Assembly (NCBI GenBank): GCA_038235165.1
Contig: JBBSUG010000008.1
Location: 62,001 to 126,000, forward strand
From: GCA-002050365 sp038235165
GTDB lineage: Bacteria > Acidobacteriota > Blastocatellia > Pyrinomonadales > Pyrinomonadaceae
Direction of reading: 5' to 3'
Length of the DNA stretch: 64,000 nucleotides
Shown: positions 25,193 to 33,432 of the stretch, piece after piece
Numbering within the stretch: position 1 is the first letter of the stretch
Layout: each line of letters starts with the position of its first letter
Translations under genes and position numbers: made by a program
The notes under the pieces: model-generated
Databases searched by the model: none
Seen by the model: only the letters and a program-made list of their open reading frames with translations
Told to the model about the DNA's origin: nothing

Positions 25193-26362
25193 ATGAAAAC
25201 ATTCGATGTCGTCATTATCGGAGCCGGTTTGGCCGGTCTGCAATGCGCCAAACTGTTGGGGCGGCGCGGGGCGAAAATTCTGCTCGTTGACCGCAAAGCG
25301 GATTTGTCGAAAGGCGTTCACACGACCGGGATTTTTGTTCGCAAAACACTTGAAGATTTTGAATTTCCCGCTGAAATGCTTGGCGAACCGATCAAAAACG
25401 TCACGCTTTATTCGCCGAAACTTAAAACTTTATCGCTCGCAAGCGACGAGGATGAATTTCGCATCGGCAAAATGGGATTAATCTACGACGAATTTTTGCA
25501 GGAAGCGGCGGCGGAAGGCGTTCGATTTGCGCGGGCGACTTCGTTCAAAAGTGCAGAAATGGCGGACGGCGAAACCATCGTCAATCTCGAAAAACGCGGC
25601 GAAGCGTATTCAGTGAAAACCAGAGTTTTAATTGGCGCGGACGGTGCGAAATCCCGCGTCGCCAAAGATTTGCATCTCGATGAAAACAGAGAGTTTATCG
25701 TCGGTTACGAAGAAGTCTTTCAGTCGCAAAATGCTGACGGCGAACCACGCTTGCACTGTTTTCTCGATGCGAAACTTGCACCGGGGTATTTGGCGTGGAT
25801 TGCCGATGACACTGAGGAAATCCACATTGGGGTTGGTGGCTGCTCCGCTGGTTTCAATCCGCGTGAAGCGTTAAAACTGTTCAAAGAGAAAGTTGAATTT
25901 GAAAGTTTCGCTGGTTCTACCGAAACGAAATCTCCACTCGAAACACGCGGCGGGCGCATTCCGATCGGTGGGGTTTTGGGCAAAATCGCCAATGAAAACG
26001 GTCTTTTAATTGGCGATGCGGCGGGTGCGGTGTCGCCGCTGACGGCGGGCGGATTAGACCCGGCGATGCGGCTTTCAAAACTGGCGGCGGAAATAGTTCA
26101 CGAAAGATTGGAAAAGGATGATCCGCAGGTTTTGTTAAATTATTCGGGCGAACTATTTCGCACCAGATTTATTTCGCGACTGTGGATGCGGCGAATTATC
26201 AAAACTTTGACGCATCAACAGCTTTTGGAACTCGGCTTCAGCTTTCTGCGCGGCAAAATCGGACACGAATTTGCGCGGCACATATTTTTCGGGCGCAGTT
26301 CGTTTCCCGATGTTGAAATTAAAAATTTGCCGACGGGCAGTTATGAAAAATTCGGCATTTGA
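25193..26362 (+). CDS. FAD-dependent oxidoreductase, geranylgeranyl-reductase-like
   Basis: The 389-residue protein has an N-terminal FAD Rossmann motif (IIGAGLAGLQCAKLLGRRGA) and, near residue 275, the second FAD motif GDAAGAVSPLTAGGLDPAM. Together these are typical of the geranylgeranyl reductase / flavin monooxygenase family that reduces isoprenoid chains or hydroxylates aromatics. The C-terminal region is basic and hydrophobic, suggesting membrane association. It starts 6 bases after a membrane-protein gene, and the next gene starts near its stop. The substrate is unknown. Confidence 0.85.
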   Translation: MKTFDVVIIGAGLAGLQCAKLLGRRGAKILLVDRKADLSKGVHTTGIFVRKTLEDFEFPAEMLGEPIKNVTLYSPKLKTLSLASDEDEFRIGKMGLIYDEFLQEAAAEGVRFARATSFKSAEMADGETIVNLEKRGEAYSVKTRVLIGADGAKSRVAKDLHLDENREFIVGYEEVFQSQNADGEPRLHCFLDAKLAPGYLAWIADDTEEIHIGVGGCSAGFNPREALKLFKEKVEFESFAGSTETKSPLETRGGRIPIGGVLGKIANENGLLIGDAAGAVSPLTAGGLDPAMRLSKLAAEIVHERLEKDDPQVLLNYSGELFRTRFISRLWMRRIIKTLTHQQLLELGFSFLRGKIGHEFARHIFFGRSSFPDVEIKNLPTGSYEKFGI

Positions 26363-26381
26363 CGATTTGGAATTTAAAATT

Positions 26382-28052
26382 ATGACGATGAACGACAGAA
26401 CAAAAACAGGTTTGGAAATTTTGCAGGCAGCGGTTTTGCTCGGCATTTTGGGCGATGTGCTGTTGCGCGTGACACCGTGGGGATTGAACGTTTTCCTCTT
26501 TATCAGCGCACTGGTTGCGGCGATGACGATGTTGATTTTGCGGCGTAAACAACAGCTTTGGAACGCGCAAACGATCATGTTAAATGTTGCGCTGGTCTTC
26601 TTCGGGGCAATGTTCGTCTGGCGCGATTCGATGGAGTTGAAAGTTTTCGACTCACTGGCGATTTTGACGATTCTCGCTGTTTTAACGCTGCCCGCACTGA
26701 AAGTGAAACAGCAGATTGCCGGTGTTTTTCATTATCTCATCGGTTTTATTTGGTCGGGAGTCAGCATCACTGTTGCGCCGTTTTTCTTATTTTTTAACGA
26801 TGTTAAGTGGAAAACCATTCCGCAGACGGGCTGGTCGAAACACCTGATTTCCGTTTTGCGCGGGCTGCTCATCGCCGCCCCGATTCTGCTCGTCTTCGGG
26901 GCGTTGTTCGTCGCGGCTGACGCTGTTTTTCAGGGTATCGTCGAAAAAACTTTTAATATTCAGCCGGACGTTTTAGTCGGACACATATTTTTCATCGGCT
27001 TTTTCTCGTGGATCACCGTTGGATATTTGCGCGGTTCATTGATTGAAAATTTCTCCGACGACATCGCGGAAACATTTCTGGAAACTAAAGAAACCGCCAA
27101 ACCGCAAAATCTGAGCGTAACCGATATTAAAGACGAAGAAACGCCCAAAACAGAAGCAAAACCGAAACCCGAAGAACCGAAAAAATGGGAATGGGAAAAT
27201 CTCGACAACACGGTTTTGCCGAATTATTTCACGCTCGGCGCAATCGAAACCGTGATCGTTTTGGGATTGATTAACCTTTTGTTTCTCGGTTTTGTCATCG
27301 TGCAGATTCCGTATTTGTTCGGCGGAATGGATTTGGTGCAGAACACGCCGGATTTCAAACTCGCCGAATATGCGCGGCGCGGTTTCGGCGAACTCGTCAC
27401 GGTTTCCGCGCTCGTGCTGCCGATTCTGCTCGTCTCGCACTGGCTTTTGCGAAAAGATTCTCCGCTCAATGAAAAAATTTACCGCGTTCTGGCGGGCATC
27501 AATATCGTCCTGCTGTTCGTTATTATGATTTCCGCGACGCAGCGGCTGGTTCTGCTGACCGGAAATCTGGGTTATGGTTTGACGACGATTCGCTTCTACC
27601 CGATGGCGGTGATGATTCTGCTCGCGCTGATTTTCGTCTGGTTTTCGCTGACGGTGCTGCGCGGAATGCGACAGCAGTTTGCGTGGGGCGCGTTGTGGCT
27701 TTCGCTGTTTACGCTCGGAACTCTGCACGTTCTCAACCCAGATGATTTCATTGTCCGCACTAATGTTCGGCTGATGCAGGAAGGACGCGGGTTCGATTCT
27801 GATTACGTTTCACAGTTGAGCGACGATGCAGTCCCGGCACTTTTGGAAGGAATGCCGCAAATGGATTTTGACGGGCAGTGTGTCGTCAAAAACACGCTGT
27901 TGTCCCGGCTCGAAACCGCCCAAACGGAAAACGATTTTCGTTCGTGGAATTGGGCGCGATGGACGGCGCGAAACAAAATGGCACAGAATGTCGAGAGTTT
28001 GAAAACGGGAAATTGCCCCGAATATGCGGGCAGATACAACGATGATTTTTAA
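26382..28052 (+). CDS. DUF4173-like polytopic membrane protein
   Basis: About 556 residues with roughly twelve membrane segments. The stretches LIAAPILLVFGALFVAADAV and EYARRGFGELVTVSALVLPI closely resemble the conserved core of DUF4173/DUF4153 proteins. A charged linker rich in Lys/Glu/Pro (about residues 230-270) separates two membrane halves. A longer frame begins at 26271 inside the oxidoreductase gene; ATGs at 26343 (overlapping) and 26382 are both possible, and 26382 is preferred because it lies after the upstream stop. In other bacteria DUF4173 genes often accompany HTH_34-type regulators, matching the regulator in this cluster. Its function is unknown. Confidence 0.75.
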   Translation: MTMNDRTKTGLEILQAAVLLGILGDVLLRVTPWGLNVFLFISALVAAMTMLILRRKQQLWNAQTIMLNVALVFFGAMFVWRDSMELKVFDSLAILTILAVLTLPALKVKQQIAGVFHYLIGFIWSGVSITVAPFFLFFNDVKWKTIPQTGWSKHLISVLRGLLIAAPILLVFGALFVAADAVFQGIVEKTFNIQPDVLVGHIFFIGFFSWITVGYLRGSLIENFSDDIAETFLETKETAKPQNLSVTDIKDEETPKTEAKPKPEEPKKWEWENLDNTVLPNYFTLGAIETVIVLGLINLLFLGFVIVQIPYLFGGMDLVQNTPDFKLAEYARRGFGELVTVSALVLPILLVSHWLLRKDSPLNEKIYRVLAGINIVLLFVIMISATQRLVLLTGNLGYGLTTIRFYPMAVMILLALIFVWFSLTVLRGMRQQFAWGALWLSLFTLGTLHVLNPDDFIVRTNVRLMQEGRGFDSDYVSQLSDDAVPALLEGMPQMDFDGQCVVKNTLLSRLETAQTENDFRSWNWARWTARNKMAQNVESLKTGNCPEYAGRYNDDF

Positions 28053-28115
28053 GAAGCGCAGTTTGGCAAACCGCCGCCGATGGCTGTTTACCTGAAACGT
28101 GTACGTATCCAAATG

Positions 28116-28139
28116 AATGGAGCGCGGGTGCGCTCCATT
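28116..28139 (+). terminator. Terminator-like hairpin ending the five-gene cluster
   Basis: Perfect 10-bp stem with loop GGGT, 63 bases after the DUF4173 stop. The T content downstream (TTTCGCTTTGCGTTTTT) is moderate. Confidence 0.6.
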
Positions 28140-28400
28140 TCGCTTTGCGTTTTTACCGGATTTGAATTACGCACACGCTTCATTTTTGATTGGTGCTGCA
28201 TAAATCGAGAAAAAGACTGGAGCGCAATCATCTTCGGAACTTTGGAAGATTGACATTTATGCCAAAAAAGGGCTGATAACTGATGTTTGAAAATTGACAA
28301 TGGAGTTCGGTTTTTGATCTTTTGAGTTTTCAAACAGACTTTGACAGCAAAATGGCGGGCTTACAATGATTTTTTCATAACGTATGATTGCCGTTTGCCT

Positions 28401-28427
28401 GCGGCTGAATTTTAGCCGCTTTTTTTA
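28401..28427 (+). terminator. Hairpin with T-tract 12 bases before the SulP start
   Basis: GCGGCT pairs with AGCCGC and is followed by eight T residues, in the layout of a rho-independent terminator. It sits only 12 bases before the ATG at 28440, so SulP transcription must start after it, read through it or be attenuated by it. Confidence 0.6.
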
Positions 28428-28439
28428 CAAACGTACGTA

Positions 28440-29978
28440 ATGATTTTTCTACGCAATTTAAGATTCAAAGAATATAACCTCAAAAACGAAATTTTGTCGG
28501 GTTTGACAGTCGCCCTCGCGCTTGTGCCGGAAGCAGTCGCCTTTTCGATTATCGCCGGAGTCAGTCCGCTGATCGGACTTTATTCGGCATTTATCATCGG
28601 TTTGATCGCGGCGGCGTTTGGCGGCAGACCGGGAATGATCTCCGGCGCAACCGGCGCGATTGCTGTCGTTGTCGTCGCACTCGTCGCACGGCACGGCGTT
28701 GAATATTTATTCGCGGCAGTCGTTTTGATGGGTTTGATTCAGATGCTCATCGGCTTTTTGAAGCTCGGCAAATTTATTCGCCTCGTGCCGCCTGCCGTGA
28801 TGTTCGGCTTTGTCAACGGTTTGGCAATCGTCATTTTTATGTCGCAGTTCGAGCAATTTAAGACTATTGACGCAAACGGCGCAGCGGGTTGAATGAGCGG
28901 ACAATCTCTCTGGATAATGCTCGGCTTTGTCGTGCTGACGATGGCGATAATTTATCTGTTGCCGAAAATCACCAAAGCTGTTCCGTCTTCGCTCGTCGCA
29001 ATTCTCGTCGCATCTTTTATAATCATCGGCTTCGGAATAAACACCAGAACAGTCGGCGGCATCGCTTCCATCGGCGGCGGATTTCCGGTATTTCACATTC
29101 CGCAAGTTCCGCTAGACTTTGAAACTCTGACAATTATTTTTCCATATTCGCTGATTATGGCTCTCGTCGGTTTGATCGAAAGTCTGCTTACTTTGTCCGT
29201 GATTGACGAAATGACCGAAACGCGCGGCAAGGGAAATCAGGAAAGTTTCGCACAGGGCGCGGCAAATCTCGTCTGCGGATTTTTTGGCGGAATGGGCGGC
29301 TGCGCGATGATCGGGTAGAGCGTCATCAACGTCAGTTCGGGCGGCAGAAACCGAATTTCCAGCATTATCGCCGCCGTCGGTCTTTTAACTTTCGTGTTGT
29401 TCGGTTCATCTTTAATCGAACAAGTTCCGATGGCGGCACTTGTCGGTTTAATGTTTATGGTCGCCATCGGCACGTTTGAATGGGCGAGTCTGAAAATCTT
29501 CCGCAAAGTTCCGGCAACCGATGTTTTAGTAATGATAATCGTCGCCGGAATCACGGTCGTATTTCACAATCTCGCTGTCGCCGTCATCTCCGGCGTAATA
29601 ATTTCCGCGCTCGCGTATGCGTGGGAAAACGCAAAACGCATTCGCGCCCGCAAAAGCATTGACGAAAACGGTGTCAAACATTATGAGATTTACGGACCGC
29701 TTTTTTTCGGTTCGGTAACGGGATTTGAAGAGAAATTCGATATATTAAATGATCCAAACGAAGTAATAATAGATTTCAAAGATTCGCGCATCGCCGACCA
29801 TTCGGCAATCGAAGCGTTACACAAAATCACCGAACGCTATGCCAAAGTCGGCAAAACCGTTCACTTGCGTCACCTCAGCGAAGACTGCCGCAAACTGCTC
29901 GACAACGCTTCCGCCATCATTGATGTCAATCACTGGGAAGACCCGCATTATAAATTAGTTTCCGATACGCTCGGATAA
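28440..29978 (+). pseudogene. SulP-family anion transporter broken by two in-frame stops
   Basis: Read straight through, this is a full-length SulP permease of about 512 codons. It has repeated membrane helices (EILSGLTVALALVPEAVAFS at the start, then GGFFGGMGGCAMIG-like core sequence) and a C-terminal STAS domain (VIIDFKDSRIADHSAIEAL). Two stops lie in the same frame. TGA at 28890 replaces what is probably Trp before MSGQSLWIMLG. TAG at 29316 replaces the conserved Gln of AMIGQSVIN. Each differs by one transition (TGG to TGA, CAG to TAG). There is no frameshift, so decay is recent, or the sequence holds errors. SulP proteins carry sulfate, bicarbonate or similar anions. Confidence 0.85.
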
Positions 29979-30303
29979 TCAAGAAAGCACTATCACTTTC
30001 AAAATTTGATAAAACTTTCATTGTATAAACTTCCGCCGAATCGCCAACGCCAACGCCGCCGATTGCAACGGTGCGAAAATCTTTTCCAAAATTATCCAAA
30101 ACTCGCCCCAAACTGTCAGCGTTTTGCGGTATTTCTAAAATGTAAATTGGCATTTTAAAAGTTTCAGCCGCAAGATATATATTAAACACAGTCAAATTAT
30201 TTGCCCTTGTTTAATTCGATTTTACAAGCTAAAATCTATTGACTTTTTATAAATCAGATAATATCCGAGATAATTCTTCTACTTAAATTTTAATATTAAA
30301 AAT
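29979..30303. other. Intergenic region before the DUF808 gene, carrying repeat R4 copy A
   Basis: A 325-base gap with one R4 repeat copy near 30023. It is otherwise AT-rich, and no gene is credible. A frame on the minus strand (29926-30195) overlaps the SulP end and is not protein-like. Confidence 0.55.
30023..30053. repeat. Short dispersed repeat R4, copy A
   Basis: ATAAACTTCCGCCGAATCGC opens a 29-base block shared exactly with copy C at 32088. It sits upstream of the DUF808 gene. Confidence 0.7.
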
Positions 30304-31221
30304 ATGGCATCAGGAATTTTTGCAGTTTTGGACGACATTGCGATGTTGATGGACGATGTTGTTTTAGCCAGCAAAATAGCGACTAAAAAAACAGCCGGAA
30401 TATTGGGCGATGATCTGGCGGTCAATGCGGAAAAAGCCACGGGTTTTGTTTCTTCCCGTGAATTACCTGTTTTGTGGGCAATTACCAAAGGCTCATTTAT
30501 TAACAAACTCATCATCGTCCCTTTAGCTTTCATATTAAATGTGATCTATCCGCCGGCGATCATCGCGGCATTGATTATCGGAGGAATTTATCTGGCGTAT
30601 GAAGGCGTTGAAAAAATTATTCATTGGATATTTCATCGAAACGAACATCATCAAGCCGTCTCGGAACCACAAATTGAAAATAGCGAAGAAGAACCACAAA
30701 TTGATGACAGCGAAGTAGCCGAAAAAGCTAAAATAAGATCAGCCGTTTCGACGGATTTCATTTTGTCGGTTGAAATCGTCATCATCGCGTTAGGAGCTGT
30801 TTTAGATAAGCCGCTCGTTACTCAAATACTAACAGTTTCTATTGTCTCTTTGCTTGCCACAGTCGGCGTTTATGGGCTGGTCGCCCTGATTGTCAGAATG
30901 GATGACATCGGATATAAACTCATTACTACGTCGAAGGGGAAAGGATTTGTCGCTAAACTCGGACAATTTCTGGTTAATTTACTGCCCAAAGTTATCCGTC
31001 TATTAAGCGTCGTCGGCACACTCGCTCTGATTCTCGTAGCTGGAGGAATTTTTGCTCATAACATAGATTTTCTACATCATTTTCTGCCGCAAGTTCCTTC
31101 GATTATCAAAGAAGTCGGATATGCAATTATCGCCGGTCTAATCGCCGTATTTTTCGTAACCATAATCAAAAAAATCGTTCCATCATTCAGTAAATCTAAA
31201 GATGAAATAAACCAATCTTAA
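30304..31221 (+). CDS. DUF808 (YedI-like) membrane protein
   Basis: The 305-residue protein starts ASGIFAVLDDIAMLMDDVVL and continues with KTAGILGDDLAVNAEKATGF and ELPVLWAITKGSF, the signature of the DUF808/YedI family. About eight hydrophobic segments follow, plus an acidic linker near residues 115-150. Function in the family is not established. It stands alone, flanked by two copies of short repeat R4, between the SulP pseudogene and a toxin-antitoxin pair. Confidence 0.88.
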   Translation: MASGIFAVLDDIAMLMDDVVLASKIATKKTAGILGDDLAVNAEKATGFVSSRELPVLWAITKGSFINKLIIVPLAFILNVIYPPAIIAALIIGGIYLAYEGVEKIIHWIFHRNEHHQAVSEPQIENSEEEPQIDDSEVAEKAKIRSAVSTDFILSVEIVIIALGAVLDKPLVTQILTVSIVSLLATVGVYGLVALIVRMDDIGYKLITTSKGKGFVAKLGQFLVNLLPKVIRLLSVVGTLALILVAGGIFAHNIDFLHHFLPQVPSIIKEVGYAIIAGLIAVFFVTIIKKIVPSFSKSKDEINQS

Positions 31222-31315
31222 ACGCTCAAAAAAAAGTCAGAACAGTAAGCGGCAGCGACCTATTTCATCCAACACATATCTGGTTGCTACTGCTCCTCGT
31301 TCTGATTCCATTGCT

Positions 31316-31343
31316 ACCGCATAAACTTCCGCCAAATTGCCAA
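31316..31343. repeat. Short dispersed repeat R4, copy B
   Basis: ACCGCATAAACTTCCGCC is shared with copy C, followed by a diverged AAATTGCCAA. It lies between the DUF808 gene and the toxin gene end. Confidence 0.65.
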
Positions 31344-31347
31344 TCCA

Positions 31348-31764
31348 TCAACTCTTCAACAATGCCCGAAAACCTGCCTGTTCAAAATGCTCATCGGAAG
31401 TTAAGGCTTCAAAAATTCGTTGTTCCTGCATCACAATAAACGAGATGCAATCCACTAAACCCCAATCTTTATCGGGACGAAGGCGAAATAACTCAAACGC
31501 TTTTCGGTAAAGTTCAGCGTCAATTTGAATGATTTCAACTGTTTTGTCCTGGTCGAGTGAATCTAATAATTCGGCGGCGGCTTGGCGATAACGCTTTTTA
31601 GATAAAGCGTTTCCGATTTCCAACAAAATTGCGGTGGTAGTAATGAGTGCGGTTTGTTCGCGTTCAAGTTGTTCTGATAAAGTAACAGCGGTTTCGTGAT
31701 GTGCGTCCGATTCAACCGAGAGTGCAATTGCAAAAGAAGTGTCGAGAAACGCCTTATTTTCCAT
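31348..31764 (-). CDS. PIN-domain toxin (VapC-like ribonuclease)
   Basis: The 138-residue protein has the four acidic residues of a PIN nuclease in order: Asp8 (FLDTS), Glu49 (LLEIGNAL), Asp105 (GLVDCISF) and Asp124 (TSDEHF). These bind the metal that cuts RNA, usually tRNA or rRNA in VapC toxins. The upstream small gene overlaps its start by 11 bases, the standard antitoxin-toxin arrangement. Start ATG 31764 follows from this overlap. Confidence 0.88.
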   Translation of the reverse strand: MENKAFLDTSFAIALSVESDAHHETAVTLSEQLEREQTALITTTAILLEIGNALSKKRYRQAAAELLDSLDQDKTVEIIQIDAELYRKAFELFRLRPDKDWGLVDCISFIVMQEQRIFEALTSDEHFEQAGFRALLKS

Positions 31765-31987
31765 CTAATTCTTTGCCGCCGTAAAGATATTCGTCTATAT
31801 TTTCAGAGAAATCTTTCGGACCTTCCAAATTTAGCGAACGAGCAACCCGCAGAAAAGATTTCGGCTTTTCCGCTTCGACAACTTTCGTTCTGATCGTAAT
31901 TTCTACACGAGTATTCGGCTCTAATTTTACAATCGTATCGGGAAGAAAAACCGTCCCGTCAAAAACTGCTTCAATCGTTTTATTCAT
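31754..31987 (-). CDS. Antitoxin of the PIN toxin (DUF104/AF2212-like)
   Basis: The 77-residue protein begins NKTIEAVFDGTVFLPDTIV, resembling the DUF104 (AF2212-like) antitoxins that pair with PIN toxins. The beta-rich N-terminus would form an AbrB-like fold. The C-terminal part (EGPKDFSENIDEYLYGGKEL) would wrap the toxin. AAGGTGG about 6 bases before the ATG supports the start at 31987 rather than the longer frame to 32038. Confidence 0.8.
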   Translation of the reverse strand: MNKTIEAVFDGTVFLPDTIVKLEPNTRVEITIRTKVVEAEKPKSFLRVARSLNLEGPKDFSENIDEYLYGGKELDGK

Positions 31988-32378
31988 AACATTCCACCTT
32001 TCTAAAAAAGATTTTAGCACGAATTTCTCCATAATCATTAATCATATGTTTTTTGCAAATGCCCGCCGACAAAGGATGATTCACCGCATAAACTTCCGCC
32101 GAATCGCCAACGCCAAAAGCGCAACTTGTAGAGGCGCGAAAATTTTTTCGAGAGTCGTCCAATTTTCGCTCGCCGGACTATTCGGTTTCCGCATTTCAAC
32201 ATTCTGCGCTCGTCGCCGTCGCCAAACTCTGCCGCAAACCTTCGCCGAAAGTCAAAGTCCGCGTTTCGCAAACGGAAGCGTTGTTTGAATGCGTTTTTTC
32301 AAACGGGCAAACGTAAAAATTCGTGTTCGTATAAATGAACGGAAAAACAAATCAATATTATGCTACGATAATCTCAAT
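31988..32378. other. Intergenic region before the AT-rich pair, with R4 copy C, no gene seen
   Basis: The 391-base gap begins with normal-GC sequence containing R4 copy C (32083-32116) and turns sharply AT-rich near 32330. Short frames on both strands have no recognisable content; they may be remnants. Confidence 0.5.
32083..32116. repeat. Short dispersed repeat R4, copy C
   Basis: It shares 29 bases exactly with copy A (30025-30053) and ACCGCATAAACTTCCGCC with copy B. It marks the left border of the AT-rich island. Confidence 0.7.
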
Positions 32379-33422
32379 ATGAGTGTTCAACTATATTCAA
32401 TTGACGATGATGATGTAATAAATAGTAAATTTTTAACTGGCAAATCAACATATGAATTTGCTGTCAATCAACTTTATCCTTTAATTAATAAACTAGATAT
32501 TCAAAGAAAACTACAAAACTCCAATTTTTATAAAAGGTTAAGAGAAGATTTATTAAATGGTTGTATCATTCCACCAATTACTCTTGCCTTTGTTGAAGAT
32601 AAAAACCAAGTTCCCAATAATCTTGAAGATGCCGCAATATTTGTAGAAGAAAATATTGAAAGAACTTTTATTTTAGATGGTATTCAAAGAATTAATGCAA
32701 TCTATCACGCATATACACAACCAGATTTGATAAATCAAACTTTAGACATAAACCATCCTTTATTCTTAAATATAATTATTTGTAAATCTATGGATAATTT
32801 GTTGTATAGAATGATTACCCTTAATAACGGACAAAGACCAATGACTGCGAATCATCAGATTGAGATATTGCTCGGGAATATTTATAAGTTTGATGACTTA
32901 AGTATTATTATTGTGTCCGAGAAAGAAAAAGCAGGGAAAAAAATTGAGCAATCTTTTAATAAGGCAGACATAATCAAATCATATCTAGCATTTCTTAGTG
33001 ATTCGCTTGCCATTGATAACAGAAAAATCATTGAAGAAAAAATGGATGAATTAACGGCAATGAAAATTCTTAAATCCAATATCACAAAAGATGGAATTGA
33101 ATTTAGTATGATTATTGGCTTGATTAGTAAATTTTCTCAATCCGTAACTATAAAAAAATGGTTTGATAATACTAATAACATTATTGGTTTTTCAGTAGGA
33201 ATTAAAAAATCTTTTGAACAATTATCTCTAGAAAGTTTAAATGCCTTTGAAGACTCCATTGAAAATTTTGAAGAAGCGTTCAGGGGGTTAAAATTTTCAG
33301 CAATTAAATTAAGTAAAGAACGAAGAAGTCTAAGTAAGTATTTCATAGAAAATTATGAAAGGCTCAAAAAGTTTGATGCTCTTGAAATACTTGATGAGTT
33401 CCGAGAAAAAGAATTGGACTAA
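32379..33422 (+). CDS. ParB/DGQHR/DUF262-like protein of the AT-rich island
   Basis: The 347-residue protein has an N-terminal layout resembling the ParB/DGQHR/DUF262 group: PPITLAFVEDK, then a modified DGQ-R box DGIQRINAI (Asp100-Arg104), then NNGQRPMT (149-156). In DndB and DUF262 relatives such boxes bind nucleotide or support nuclease activity, often in DNA-modification or phage-defence loci. The C-terminal half is helical and unrecognised. The ATG at 32379 starts the conserved part; the frame extends 30 codons upstream into non-family sequence. Base composition is far more AT-rich than all neighbours, indicating acquisition by transfer. Exact family membership is uncertain. Confidence 0.6.
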   Translation: MSVQLYSIDDDDVINSKFLTGKSTYEFAVNQLYPLINKLDIQRKLQNSNFYKRLREDLLNGCIIPPITLAFVEDKNQVPNNLEDAAIFVEENIERTFILDGIQRINAIYHAYTQPDLINQTLDINHPLFLNIIICKSMDNLLYRMITLNNGQRPMTANHQIEILLGNIYKFDDLSIIIVSEKEKAGKKIEQSFNKADIIKSYLAFLSDSLAIDNRKIIEEKMDELTAMKILKSNITKDGIEFSMIIGLISKFSQSVTIKKWFDNTNNIIGFSVGIKKSFEQLSLESLNAFEDSIENFEEAFRGLKFSAIKLSKERRSLSKYFIENYERLKKFDALEILDEFREKELD

Positions 33423-33432
33423 ATTCTCATAT

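Larger units (their letters stand above)
28053..28439. other. Intergenic region with two hairpins, no gene seen
   Basis: The 387-base gap carries a perfect 10-bp hairpin AATGGAGCGC/GCGCTCCATT at 28116-28139, likely ending the five-gene cluster, and a second hairpin with a T-tract just before the SulP pseudogene. Short frames here have no recognisable content. Confidence 0.6.

Noticed and set aside
28088..28333. Minus-strand 81-codon frame before SulP
   Set aside because: It has no recognisable family and overlaps a terminator hairpin.
28890..28892. TGA as a selenocysteine codon in SulP
   Set aside because: SulP proteins are not selenoproteins, the position fits Trp, and a second stop (TAG) follows in the same frame.
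29926..30195. Minus-strand frame overlapping the SulP end and R4 copy A
   Set aside because: It overlaps the SulP gene and its only shared motif comes from the R4 DNA repeat.
32046..32288. Small basic frame between the antitoxin and the AT-rich island
   Set aside because: Arginine-rich out-of-frame translation of repeat-containing sequence, with no ribosome site.
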